Source of the DNA: Schoenoplectus triqueter
Taxonomy: Eukaryota; Streptophyta; Magnoliopsida; Poales; Cyperaceae
DNA length: 57,045 nt
NCBI GenBank assembly: GCA_964058805.1
Contig: CAXKVV010001528.1
Location: forward strand, 1-57,045
Direction: 5' to 3'
Shown here: one piece after another, positions 12,127 to 22,373 of the stretch
How positions within the stretch are numbered: the stretch's first letter is position 1
Layout of the letters: every line of letters starts with the position of its first letter
The notes under the pieces: model-generated
The model's input: the letters and a program-made list of their open reading frames with translations, nothing else
What the model was told of the DNA's origin: nothing
The model's database searches: none
Made by a program: the position numbers and the translations under genes

Positions 12127-13272
12127 CTTACGAAGAAAGATGTCCCATTCAAATGAGACTTAAACTGCCAAAAGGCGCTTGACAACATTAAAGAATACCT
12201 GCTTAACCCTCCTGTTTTGGCAGCACCAATCCCTGGGAAAGAGTTAATCTTGTATATAACTGCCTTAGAAGGGTCTTTGGGTGCCCTTCTAGCCCAAGAG
12301 AACGAATAAGGGAAAGAAAATGCGTTATATTACCTCAGTCGAATGATGGTAGGAGCTGAGCACGGGTACACACCCATTGAGAAGCATTGTCTGGCACTAA
12401 TTTTCGCCGCTAAGAAGTTGAGACATTACATGATCTCTCATCGAGTGATCCTCATATCAAAGGTGGATCCGCTTAAATACCTAATGACGAGGCCTATGCT
12501 TACGGGGAGATTGGCCAAGTGGGCAATTATATTGACAGAATTCGACATCACATGTGTACCACAAAAGGCAATCAAGGGGCAGGCATTGGCGGACTTCTTG
12601 GCAGCACATCCAATTCCAGACGATTCACCCTTATCGTGTGATTTCCCAGATGAAGAAGTCATGAATATCCAGCAAGATAATCCTGTATGGGAAATATATT
12701 TTGATGGAGCGTCATCAATAAGGCCACTCTCGGGACCTGATATTCCTACAATTCGAGCAGGGATAGGTCTAGTGTTTGTCACCCCAAAAGGTGGCATTGC
12801 AAGACATGCGCTAGCATTAATGGAACCATGCACCAATAATGAGGCTGAATATGAAGCCTTGATAACTGGCCTAGAAATAGCTATTGAATTAGAAATTAAA
12901 TGCTTATATGTTTTCGGTGATTCACAATTGATTATAAATCAAGTCACAGGGAAATACAAAGTATTAAAACCGGAATTGGTACAATATTACCAAAGAGCGA
13001 TAGAGTTGATGAAGAAAATACCTGAAGTCACCTTCAATAAAATCACAAGAGCCGCGAACGGCAGAGCATATGCCCTCACAAAGGTAGCTAAGGAGTTAAG
13101 TGAACCTGATGAGCATGAAATCCATCTAACCATTAGAAGCCGACGACCGTTATCTCTATGTTTCACTAAAGAAAATAATGAGCATCTGGCTGAAACAGAA
13201 AATGAATGTTATTTGGATAAAATCCCAGACCAAATAAATACATTGGTGGCTAATTCTGAGAAGGATGATTGA
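12127..13272 (+). pseudogene. Element A: classical RNase H plus archaeal-type RNase H, with stops
   Basis: Begins in the remnant RT tail. The Ty3-type RNase H spans about 12180-12600 (ALEGSLGALLAQ, IEKHCLALIFAAKKLRHY, GQALADFLAAHP). It has in-frame stops near 12153 (TGA where C has TGG) and 12307 (TAA). The second, archaeal-type RNase H lies at about 12690-13110 (YFDGAS, TNNEAEYEALI, GDSQLIINQ). Its last acidic residue is lost: the motif reads NGRAYALTKVA, where C has NGEADALAKLA. Dual RNase H is diagnostic of the Tat clade. TGA at 13270-13272 again replaces a TGG. Confidence 0.88.
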
Positions 13273-14517
13273 AGACAGTCTTTCATCGATTACCTCAAGC
13301 AAGGTATCCGTCCAAAAGAGAAAGCAGCAGGAGATCAGATAAAGAAGCGGGTTCTTCGATTTGTGTATCTAAATGACACCCTTTACAGGAGATCATTTGA
13401 CCAATTATGGTTGCGATGCATCTCCTACCAAGAAGCCGAGCAAGTAATGAAGGAAGTTCATTCTGGCTTATGCGGTGCACACCAGTCTGGACCAAAGATG
13501 CGCCTCAAGATCAAGAGAATGGGGTACTACTGGCCAACGATGGTGGCTGATTGTGAAGATCATGCTAAGAGATGCCACATGTGCCAAATTCATGGCCCGT
13601 TCATACATCAGTCGCCAAGCCCACTACATCCTACAGTGTCATCGTGGTCATTCAGCATTTGGGGCACAGATATAGTAGGGCCAATTGACCCGCCCACCTC
13701 GAAAAGACACAAGTATATTCTCGCCACGACGGATTATTTCACAAAATGGGCAGAAGCGATTTCGCTTAAAGAAGTCAAGGCTTCAGATGTGGTAAGGTTT
13801 TTCAAAACCTATGTGCTATACCGATTCGTTACTCTAAGAAGGATTATATCTGACAACGGGACAACATTTAAGAACGCTAAAATATATGCTTTGGCGGAAT
13901 GTTTTAAGATCGACTGGAGATATTCCTCAATTTATAACCCAAGAGCCAATGGGTTGGCGGAAGCGTTCAACAAAACCCTGATCAACATCATGAAAAAAAT
14001 AGTTGAAGGAAACCAACGCGATTGGGATGATAAACTCTTGGAGGTGCTTTGGGCTTACAGAACCACATACAGGACCCCAACGCAAGCAACGCCGTATTCT
14101 CTTGTATTTGGAGTTGAGGCAATTTTACCGTTGGAAGTGGAGCTACCATCTTTAAGGGTGGCTATGCAAACAGAAATGACTTTGGAGGAACATCGTAAAC
14201 TCAGGCTGGATGAGTTAGATGCGATGGATGAGAAAAGATTAATAGCTCAACAAAATTTGGAGCTTTACCAGGCAAAAATGGTGAAAACATATGATAAAAT
14301 GGCTCACCTAAGAACATTCCTGGAAGGAGAATTGGTATTAGTACTGAAGAAACCGATCATCGGTAGACATGTGGGGTCTAAGTTCTCTCCAAATTGGGAA
14401 GGACCATATGTCATTGAGAAAGTGTATGAGGCGGGTGCATATCAACTCATCGATCACAAAGGGAACAGGCTTTTGCCACCAATTAGTGGGAGATACCTTA
14501 AGAAGTACTATGCTTAA
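13273..14517 (+). pseudogene. Element A: integrase
   Basis: The integrase is mostly open (13363-14517), ending TAA. The zinc-binding region contains HSGLCGAHQSGPKM and CHMCQIHG. The DDE core shows GTDIVGPIDPP, IISDNGTTFKN and NPRANGLAEAFNKTLINIMK. The C-terminal part ends GPYVIEKVYEAGAYQLIDHK and GRYLKKYYA; no chromodomain. It would cut target DNA and join the element ends inside the nucleus. It is separated from the rest of pol only by the TGA at 13270, so it is a relic of one polyprotein. Parts may look intact, but without gag, protease and a 5' LTR it cannot act for this copy. Confidence 0.9.
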
Positions 14518-14556
14518 ACCTTCTAAATCTAAGAACATAAAATAAAATAAAATAAA

Positions 14557-14790
14557 GGCTTTAGGAAGCCCATCATGTGCATAAAATAAGAGGCTTTAAA
14601 GAAGCCCATAATTAAAATAATGTACATATAATAAGAAAATCTATGAAGCTTAGAGATAAAAATGAAATAAAGATTTAATAAGCGGGTTGCTAATAAAGAA
14701 TTGTATTAGAGGGTTTCAAGGAGCTTACAAAACCCGAATAAGAGGCTTTAAGAAGCCCACAATAAAATTGAATAAAGACTTTAACAAGTC
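14557..14790 (+). repeat. Short hairpins GGCTT-loop-AAGCC with a compensated variant
   Basis: GGCTTTAGGAAGCC (14557-14570), GGCTTTAAAGAAGCC (14592-14606), GGCTTTAAGAAGCC (14744-14757) and GACTTTAACAAGTC (14777-14790) share a short loop. The last differs in both arms (GGCTT to GACTT, AAGCC to AAGTC), keeping the stem. A longer hairpin GGGTTT...AAACCC lies at about 14711-14735. Confidence 0.8.
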
Positions 14791-14884
14791 TGAGAAGTAG
14801 CTTGAAACAAAGCCAAGTAGATGGACGACAAGTCAGACAAAATGAAAGGGCGTGAGTATCAAGGTCATAACCTAACAAAGGTGC

Positions 14885-15086
14885 ACAGCTAAAACCCCAA
14901 ATAGGAAAGTTGTCAAAAAGTAAAACAAACCCAATATGGGTACGAGGTTAAAACCAAGAAAATGGAAAACCTCCATAATCAAACTGAGGGAAGTCAAAAT
15001 TAAAGGCTAAAACCCCAAATCGGAAAGCCACGAAGACCAAATTAAACTCAGTTTGAATCCAAGGCGAAACCACACGATGGAAAGCC
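14885..15086 (+). repeat. Hairpin family with loop AAAACCCCAAATNGGAA
   Basis: Four repeats of a conserved 16-18-nt loop sit between changing stems: ACAGCT/AGTTGT (14885-14913), GAGGTT/AACCTC (14944-14973), GGCT/AGCC (15005-15029) and GGC/GCC (15063-15086). The loop is the conserved part and the stems vary in a paired way. Confidence 0.75.
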
Positions 15087-16199
15087 GAGAAGGTGGCTAG
15101 GGTGTTTGGGCCCATAATACGAACATCATTGGGTTTGTCTATTTGATCCAGAATAAATATAAAAATAGACAGGGTTTACAGTTTGTCCCTTAAACTATCT
15201 GTATCGCCCAATGAAGAATGTTGCTCAATAATGATCGCCTACGGTGAAAATCAAAGGATAGGTCGAGTAAATTGGTGGCTGAATAGTCGCTTCTGAGGGC
15301 ATCTTTTTTTATAAATAATATTTGTATATCAATAAAATATAATAGTAGTAGTAATAAAATAGTATTTTACTATAAAATAAAATTGTCCTTTTTTTAGAAA
15401 TGGGGTTGTCAACTTTGTCCCCGACACCAAAGTGTTATACAAAACAGGTTGGGTGTATTTATCCGTAAAAGCACCACATGCCCGAGGAAGGTTCCATTCT
15501 TATCCAAAATGGATCACTGAGGGGCCAGATCAAGGGTTTATGCTTTTACTCGACACTTTGTGTTAAATAAAGTAATTCGTTCAAAGAAGTGGTTCTTTCC
15601 ATGGAGAATGAATCTACCCGATGAAAGCCTGTCTTACAGGGATGTATGATGGATGTTTGAGGGTAGAACTCCCACCAAACAAATCGAGTGGAGATGAGTG
15701 ACAGTGAGTTTTCACTTCGCATAGAAAGTGCATAAATGAGGGGAGAGTGTGTGAGCTTCCACTTATAAACAATATATATGCAAAAAAATTTACAAAATGG
15801 TGTTGTCAATTGAATCCATAATCCAATTGACGCTGGCAAGTTTATCCGTCAGTAATAAAAGGATAAACGGGTTTACTCTGTACCCGACCTAGAGGTCGAT
15901 ACAGGTAGGTTTGATATCCTTAAAATATCATGGTCCCACCATAAAATAACAACAAAAGAGAAAAGAATAAACAACATGCAAGTGCAGCAAGTGAAAGACA
16001 TAAAAAAAAAGAGAAAAGAGAAAGAAAAATAGCGACAAACATGCATGAATAACAACAAAAGCAAAGTGAGTCATAATATCAGTGCAAACATGCAAGTGCA
16101 TCCTTCATAATACCAAAGCAAGAAAACAAGTACTCATAAGTCCAGTGAATAAAAATACAATGCATAAAATATCCAGGGGCAAATAAACAAGGATAAATC

Positions 16200-17756
16200 C
16201 TAAGGAGAACTAGGCAAAGGAGCTAAGAATGACCTAATCCTATCCAATAAGGATCTCGCCTCTGCGGTACGGGCCCTCCTCTCATCAACTATGCTCTCAA
16301 TGCTGTGCTGAGCACTCATATAATCCCCAAGACGAGCATCAAGAGCCTCCTGGATCTCCCAAACCTCGGAGGTAAGGACACCAACCCGAGTACGAAGAGA
16401 CTCTATCTTCTGTCCCTTGTACCCGAGGGTCTCCGGTGCTGCCCTCGCTGCAAAAAGTTGAGCATGGATCATCAAACCATGCGTGACATGGTCCTGAGCA
16501 CGTAGAGCCTCCCTACGAGAGAGGGTAAGGCGTGACTCTAACAAAGACATATCGTCAACAATGGCTGAAGCAGCCTCCCGACGCTTGGTATACTCCCGAG
16601 TGATGTAATCGGAAGAGATCAAGTGCATGCTATCAATGCAGGGAAGAACTAGTACATCTAAAAACTCCCGAAGAGCGTCAGAAGAGTAGTGCGCATGAAG
16701 AAGCTCTGGGAGATGCCAGTCTAAATCAATAGGCTCCAAATGAGTGCGGGACATCAGCACTCTCATCCTGTCAAGATGGGTGCATAAATCTGTAATAAAA
16801 AAAAGACTATGTGAGGGTACAATAAATGAGGTTATAATAGAAAAACATAAAGGGATGAAAATGTACCCTTAATAATTGAGTCCTCAATAACCTCATCTGG
16901 CTCCTCGAAAGGATCCTCCCGAGAATCATCAGCAAACCTCTCCTCGGGCTCCTCAATGATGTGCTCTCTAGCATCCTCAAACTCCCGAGTGTGATGATCT
17001 AAGAAAGTAGATCATATTTGGAAGAAATAAAATACATAGTAAAGGAAAAGAGTAAGGAAAAGTGAATGAATCATACCTGTAGAGAGCAAGGTGGCTGAGG
17101 GAGGCGACTCCGCAAAAGATCTCTCTCGGATAGGGCTGAGAGGCTGCGGCTCAGAAATCTGACCAGCTGCTATCAAAGTCAAGTGTGGTGAACAAGTGGT
17201 AAGGGATAATAGATGTTTTGTTGACAAACAAAGGTTTTGATATACCTAAAAGAGAAAGAGGGGTCAGCCCAATCGAAGAAGATGACTCGACCATGCCGTC
17301 GGCCGAGCTAGCATCCGACTCAACAATATCTATAATGGGCTCATGAGCTGGAGAATTATCGGGTATCACTGAAAAAGATACAATGGTAAGAATTTCTGAC
17401 AAATTAGGATATAATGAATAGATGACAAAATAAAATAGCGCTACCAATAGGAGAAGGCGGTGCAGGCTCAAATGAGCGCTCCTCTGGAATAGGCTCCACT
17501 GGTGCATTATTACCAGTACCTATATTCAACAAATGAGTAAGATGATATGAAAGCCAAGTAGAAAAGAGAAGTAGAGAGAATAATATGAACCTGCAACCGC
17601 GAAGAGAGGGGATGGTGCAGACTCATAAAGAGGCTCCTCCGGTATGGGCTCTACCGGTGTATCATTCTCAGTACCTATATTCGACAAATGTGTAAGATGA
17701 TATGAAAGCCTAATAAAGAAGAGAAGAGAAGAGAAATAGGAAGAATATTATGAACC
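16200..17756 (-). CDS. Antisense accessory gene of element A, 3' part (six exons)
   Basis: Product unrecognised. Six exons on the minus strand: 17674-17591, 17519-17445, 17368-17246, 17169-17077, 16998-16867 and 16789-16200 (stop TAG). Each intron is 71-78 bp with GT..AG ends, and every junction is in phase 1, so the frame stays open throughout. The first five exons encode short Pro/Glu/Ser-rich segments (VEPIPEEPLYESAPSP; VEPIPEERSFEPAPPSP; EEPEERFADDSREDPFEEPDE). The last exon encodes about 195 residues, helical and coiled-coil-like (SLLESRLTLSRREALRAQ; RARTAEARSLLDRIRSFLA). Position between integrase and 3' LTR, antisense to pol, recalls antisense accessory genes reported in Tat-clade elements such as maize Grande; that link is inference. 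The 5' part continues at 46532-47186 beyond solo LTR B. Confidence 0.75.
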
Positions 17757-17759
17757 TGC
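17755..17759. repeat. Target-site duplication of solo LTR B, left copy (CCTGC)
   Basis: CCTGC immediately precedes the B LTR's TG at 17760 and recurs at 46531-46535 immediately after its terminal CA. The duplicated bases coincide with an exon/intron border of the antisense gene. Confidence 0.9.
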
Positions 17760-17879
17760 TGTTTACCCTTGGAAAATCTCAAAGATAAGCGGCTGAGTAA
17801 ATGAAATAAATATCAATTATTGATAATAAACATAAGAAAGAGGGAAGAGAAAGGGGAAGAGAAAGGGCCCACTGATCAG

Positions 17880-18530
17880 AAGAAGTCGCTAACGAAATTC
17901 CGGAGCAACTTCATTTATCCCACAAGGAAATTCTGGGCATGAAGTGAAGAGTATAAATACCCCACTATCCTCTATCCACTCAGCATGAGTGACAGCCGAG
18001 AGGATCGAGAGAGAGAAGAGATCTCTCGGGTGTCACCATGTGATTATATCTTTTCTGACAAGTGGGACCCACCTGGCAGTCGAGGTGGCTGACCCTCAAG
18101 AGATTTCTGAAATTTCAGGATGAGAGACAGAGACATAAATACTCCACCACCTCCTGCTCATTCGAGGTGGCTGACCCTCAAGAGATTCCGGAGAGAGAAA
18201 ATCTCCTGATGGGTTAGCCATATGAACACATTTTTTTCTGACAAGTGGGACCCACATGGCAGTCACTTGCAAGCAGCTCTGATAACATGAACCTAGCTTA
18301 TCTAATGAGTTTAATCAACCCGGAACAAGAGTTAAGCACTAATCCCACAAGGAAATCCTAAGTGCAGAGCAAGGATATAAATACCCTGCCATCTCCCATT
18401 CATTTGATGTGGATGACGCTCAAGAGATTCAGGAGAGAGGAAGAGATCTCTTGATGGGTCATCCATGTAATCATTTTTCACTGACAGGTGGGCCCCACAC
18501 CTCAGTGACCAAATATCAAGGGAGTCAGAA
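17880..18530 (+). repeat. Tandem modules with TATAAATA motifs in the B U3
   Basis: Two to three imperfect copies of a module of about 200 bp. Each contains a ...CCCACAAGGAAAT or related block, an ATAAATAC box (17953-17960, 18135-18142, 18377-18384), a GAGAGAGA...AGATCTCT block and a GGTGGGACCCAC-like block. Related modules occur in D on the minus strand. The ATAAATA boxes resemble core promoters and could give extra start sites upstream of the main TATA box. Confidence 0.65.
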
Positions 18531-18735
18531 TTAAACCCTAAGAATCTACCCTTGGAGCAAACCCTAAAAAAACTGAAGCAATATAATCTCTATACAACTG
18601 GAACTGTGTCAATACCAATCTAGTATTCTGATACAACTAATCATGAGAAATTTCAAATGTGATTTTGCTTTCAAGGCTGACCTGGTGCCAAAGCTGGGAG
18701 CAACCACCTAACCATGCTTTGATTTGTGTCAATTA

Positions 18736-18878
18736 CTGATAAGTAGTCAGCTCTTTGACCAAATCACCCTCATGTTAAGGGATTGAAAGTCAATTTCACA
18801 AGACTAATCAGGTGCCAAAGCTGGGAGCAACCATCTGATCAAGTCTAGATTTGTATCAACTGTTGATAAGTAATCAAC
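18736..18878 (+). repeat. U3 hairpins with conserved TAAGTA loop (B)
   Basis: CTGATAAGTAGTCAG (18736-18750) and GTTGATAAGTAATCAAC (18862-18878). The matching hairpins in C are GCTGATAAGTAGTCAGC (21027-21043 and 21154-21170). The GCTGA/TCAGC stem changes to GTTGA/TCAAC, a paired change that keeps pairing. Confidence 0.75.
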
Positions 18879-19311
18879 TGTTGATCAGATCAAACCCTAA
18901 TGAATATCAATATGAGTCTAATTGGTATTTAGTTAGGGTGGTTTATGCAAGAGAGAGATAATTGGCAGAGACACTGAGCTACAATTGAAATCTGAGATTA
19001 ATTCAGAGGAAAGAACAGGGTTTCTTTGACAAAAGAATTTTTAATTCAGAGAGACAGGGGTAAAAATAGAATTAAAAATTACAGGGGTGATCATCATGAT
19101 TTTAGGGATTTTTGGTGAAATTTTTATGATTTTTGGATAAGTGGAGCTATTAAAATAAATTCAGGGAAGATAAAAGCAGCTTAAATAGATTAATCAAAGG
19201 CTGTGATTTGATCAAGGGGACTCTGGGTGCAACTTGGAGATAACCATAGTCCTGGGTACAAATTGGGTACAGAGAACAAAGGAGATATAAAACAGAAGAA
19301 GAGAGAGGGTG

Positions 19312-19706
19312 TGCCACGTGGCAGCACCATATTGGACCAGCTCAGCTGCCGAGTGCCACGTGGCAACCTCCCATTGGTCCATGTCAGCAAGTGGGCCCCA
19401 CCCTGGCACAAGTCATTGACAGATGGGCCCCACCTCAGTGCCACGTGGCAGTCAGCCAGTGGTCCACCTCATCCCACCCTATGCCACATGACACAACCAC
19501 AGCAGGCCACTTCAATACGCTTGTGCCACATGGCACAGCCAGAGGAGGCCACCTCACCCAGTCCTGTGCCACATGGCATCACACCACAAGGCCACCTCAC
19601 CCAATTACATGCCACACGGCATAACCAGAGGAGGCCATCTCACCCAACCCTAAGCCACATGGCACAGCTACATCAAGCCACCTCAACCCAGCTGTGCCAC
19701 ATGACA
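19312..19706. promoter_or_regulatory. Phased array of G-box palindromes in the B U3
   Basis: Nine copies of TGCCACGTGGCA or a near variant start at 19312, 19354, 19439, 19482, 19524, 19567, 19610, 19653 and 19695. Spacings are 42, 85, 43, 42, 43, 43, 43 and 42 bp. Three copies are the perfect palindrome containing the plant G-box CACGTG, bound by bZIP and bHLH factors. The others have CACATG or CACACG cores. The missing slot near 19397 holds another palindrome-like sequence, GTGGGCCCCAC. The array would suit cooperative binding on one DNA face; activity is inference. Confidence 0.8.
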
Positions 19707-20794
19707 ACTCTCTATCCAGCCACCTCAGCAATATTAACAGGCCATTAGAGTTAAAGAGAGGGTACTTAACTTAACAAGCCAATCACAACATGCCAACTCA
19801 GCTCAATTAGCCCTAATATGTACACTAATCAATTACTGTAAGCCTAGACTCAGTAACCTTACAGATGGGGCCCATTGTCAGATCTATGGGTCTATGGTGC
19901 ATAAGCAAACTACAAGCCAGTTCTATATAGAAATACCTGCGGAGATTTAAATCTAGAGTAAAAGAGAGTGTGTACCTGGCTCACGCGGCTCCTGTCTCTG
20001 CGCTTTCTTTCTTCTTTGCATCGGTTCATGTACGCCAGGCGCAGGTGCTGAGGGGTCTACTCCCTCCCTTCTTCTTCTCTTCTTCTTCTTCCTCTCGACA
20101 ACAGAAGAACTCGAAGGCAACATCAATGGAGATCGAGTAAAAGGCTGAACTTCAAATCAATTGCTTCTAGCCTCAGCTACAGCATACAAAGGAGAGCATG
20201 TGCATATAGTCAGATTTTAAATCGATAAAACACAGAGAGAGAAATAGCAAGGAGTAATACCTCGGGTTGAAATTCAAAACTTGCCAATTGAAGTTTAAAA
20301 CTTGCAATTGATTGTTGAGAGAGCTTCTATGATCTCAGGCGATGGTGTTAGAACAAGAATTAGAGAAAAATAAGTGCTGAAAGTGGGAGTTGCACCAATC
20401 CACCCTTCGGCTAGGAAATGGGGTGATCTAACACCATACTAGGGCTATTCAATCGATGTAATAGATGCACAGAGGGTTGCCTAACTCCAAATGGATGAGA
20501 TTGAAACTTTAAAATGCAAGAAATGATCAAAGGGTTGAGATGAAAGTTTGAAACTTGATTATAGGCTTGATAATGGAAAAGAAGATTTGAACAAGGTTAA
20601 TTCTGTAAAATGGAGTTAAGAGAGTGTATGAACAGCTTATATAGGCATGTTGTAGTGCCTAGAAGGATCCAGAAGAGGCTAGAAATGTTTGAATACGTGT
20701 GAGAACCATTTAGTGGCAAATCAGTGAATAAAATGAAATTGTAATTGCCTAGAGGCAGTTACACCTGAGCCAGGCAGTGGAGACTTGGTTCAGT

Positions 20795-20799
20795 GAACC
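20795..20799. repeat. Target-site duplication of element C, left copy (GAACC)
   Basis: GAACC lies directly before C's TG at 20800 and again at 42517-42521 directly after its 3' LTR. Confidence 0.9.
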
Positions 20800-21026
20800 T
20801 GTTTACCCCTGAAAGGTTGAAGGAAGAAATACAAAAGAAAAAAGCCAAAATCAAACCCTATGAGCTGAACCAATACAATCCCTGTGCAACAAGGAATGAT
20901 GTCAATGCCAAGCCAGTATTTTGATACAACCAATCATGAGAAATCTCAATATGATTTTGCTTTCAAGGCTGACCTAGTGCCAAAGCTGCGAGCAACCACC
21001 TAACCATGCTTTAATTTGTGTCAATT

Positions 21027-21170
21027 GCTGATAAGTAGTCAGCTCTTTGACCAAATTACCCTCATGTTAAGGGATTGAAAGTCAATTTCACAAGACTGAT
21101 CAGGTGCCAAAGCTGGGAGCAACCACCTGATCAAGTCTAGATTTGTATTAATTGCTGATAAGTAGTCAGC
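21027..21170 (+). repeat. U3 hairpins in the C 5' LTR
   Basis: GCTGATAAGTAGTCAGC occurs at 21027-21043 and 21154-21170. Between them, GACTGATCAGGTG (21094-21106) pairs with CACCTGATCAAGTC (21124-21137) around the 17-nt loop CCAAAGCTGGGAGCAAC, with one bulge. In D the same hairpin has AGATG/CATCT instead of AGGTG/CACCT. The 3' LTR has copies 16,531 bp further on. Confidence 0.8.
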
Positions 21171-22365
21171 ATTTGATCAAATCAAACCCTAATAAGCATC
21201 AATATTGGTGTTAATTGGGGTGGAGTTTCTGCAAGGAGAATTTATTTGGCAGAGACACTGAGCTACAGCTGTGAGAAATTGGGATTAACTGAGAAAAATA
21301 GGGTTTTATGATCAGAGAATTTTTAACACAAGCAAACAGGGGTAAAAATGGAATTAAAAATTACAGGGATGATCATCATGAATTTACGGATTTTTGATGA
21401 AAATTTCATAATTTTTGGATAAAGGGGGCTATTAAAATAAATTGGGAGAAGAAATCAGATTAATCAGAGGGTTGAGGTTTAATCAATGGTTCTTTTGGGT
21501 GCAACTTGGGGTTAAAGGCCTAGCTGGGTGCAAATGGGGGACAGCAAACAATGAAAACTCACTTTGGCGCTGGAGAAAAGTATTTGAAGGAGAAAAATAT
21601 TGCGTGAACCCGGTGCACCAATTATGTCCCTCATTAAACATGACGGGTGGGGCCTAAACCCATGCGCCGAGTCTACCCGAGCGGCTCCATTTCCTCTCTT
21701 CATTTCTGTCGCTGCCAAGGGGACCCACAAAACAGAAACTCATCTTCCTTCCTTGCTCCAGCAAACTGTTTTGCTGCTAACCCGATTTTCAACAGAAAAA
21801 ACAATCCGAAAATGGAAAATGGGTCAAACGGCGACGAAAAATTACAAATAATATACCGTTAGAAATCTCTAACCGAGTAGAATCCATTGAAGCAATTTAT
21901 TTTGAAGATGGTGCACTGTACATCACTCGCATTAGAGGTGAAGTAATTCGGGTGTGAAGTCCAATTAAGTGATTTGGCGAGTAATTGGATAAATTGGCGG
22001 TTCAGGGAAGCTCAAGTGGGTCCCACGATTCTGTTGAAGCTGTTGCTGGCACAAAATTACTACTCAATGCATGATTTCCTTGGTGGAATTGGTGCACAAG
22101 ATGGTATGTCGATTTTAACAGAGGTTTTAATTTGGTGTTTGAGAAGAAGGGAATTGGTGAATTGGAGCAGCAACATAGACAGTTACAACAATTGCCACGC
22201 TGGCAATCAAAGCCAAGAGATTTTCACACAACAAACACAACAACAACTAACCTGTGCCACCCGATTATTAGATCAAGGGGTATGATCATGCCATGTCAGC
22301 GATCCGTGGCACTTAGGAAGCACAAATTGTGCAGGAAGAAACACAATTGGCCGTTGCTAGCCCTC

Positions 22366-22373
22366 TATATAAG
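22366..22373 (+). promoter_or_regulatory. TATA box of the C 5' LTR
   Basis: TATATAAG in the context CCTCTATATAAGCCC. Equivalent boxes occur in every LTR here (38897 in the 3' LTR, 42616 in B, 47496 in A, 56400 in D'). Transcription should start near 22395-22400. Confidence 0.75.

Larger units (their letters stand above)
14518..16199 (+). other. Element A: 3' noncoding region between integrase and the antisense gene
   Basis: No sense-strand gene. The left third carries two families of short hairpins (14557-14790 and 14885-15086, listed separately). From about 15100 it is homologous to C's region 35620-36760, including GGTTTACTCTGTACCCG near 15870. C has an extra tandem copy of about 235 bp that A lacks. 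The right part (15930-16199) is A-rich and lies just downstream of the antisense stop codon, so it should hold the antisense gene's 3' UTR. Confidence 0.7.
17760..20799 (+). mobile_element. Solo LTR B, left part (U3)
   Basis: Starts TGTTTACCC, like C's LTR (TGTTTACCCC). With 42522-46530 it forms one LTR of about 7,049 bp ending CACA and flanked by CCTGC on both sides. No internal retrotransposon sequence lies between the flanks except the separately inserted element C, so B is a solo LTR left by LTR-LTR recombination. This part holds a tandem array with TATAAATA motifs (17880-18530), U3 hairpins (18736-18878), a G-box palindrome array (19312-19706) and a TTC-rich tract near 20068. It is interrupted at 20799 by element C. 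Confidence 0.9.

Noticed and set aside
19227..19748. 173-codon open frame rich in His, Pro and Thr
   Set aside because: It runs through the 42.5-bp palindrome array; periodic non-coding DNA explains the open frame.
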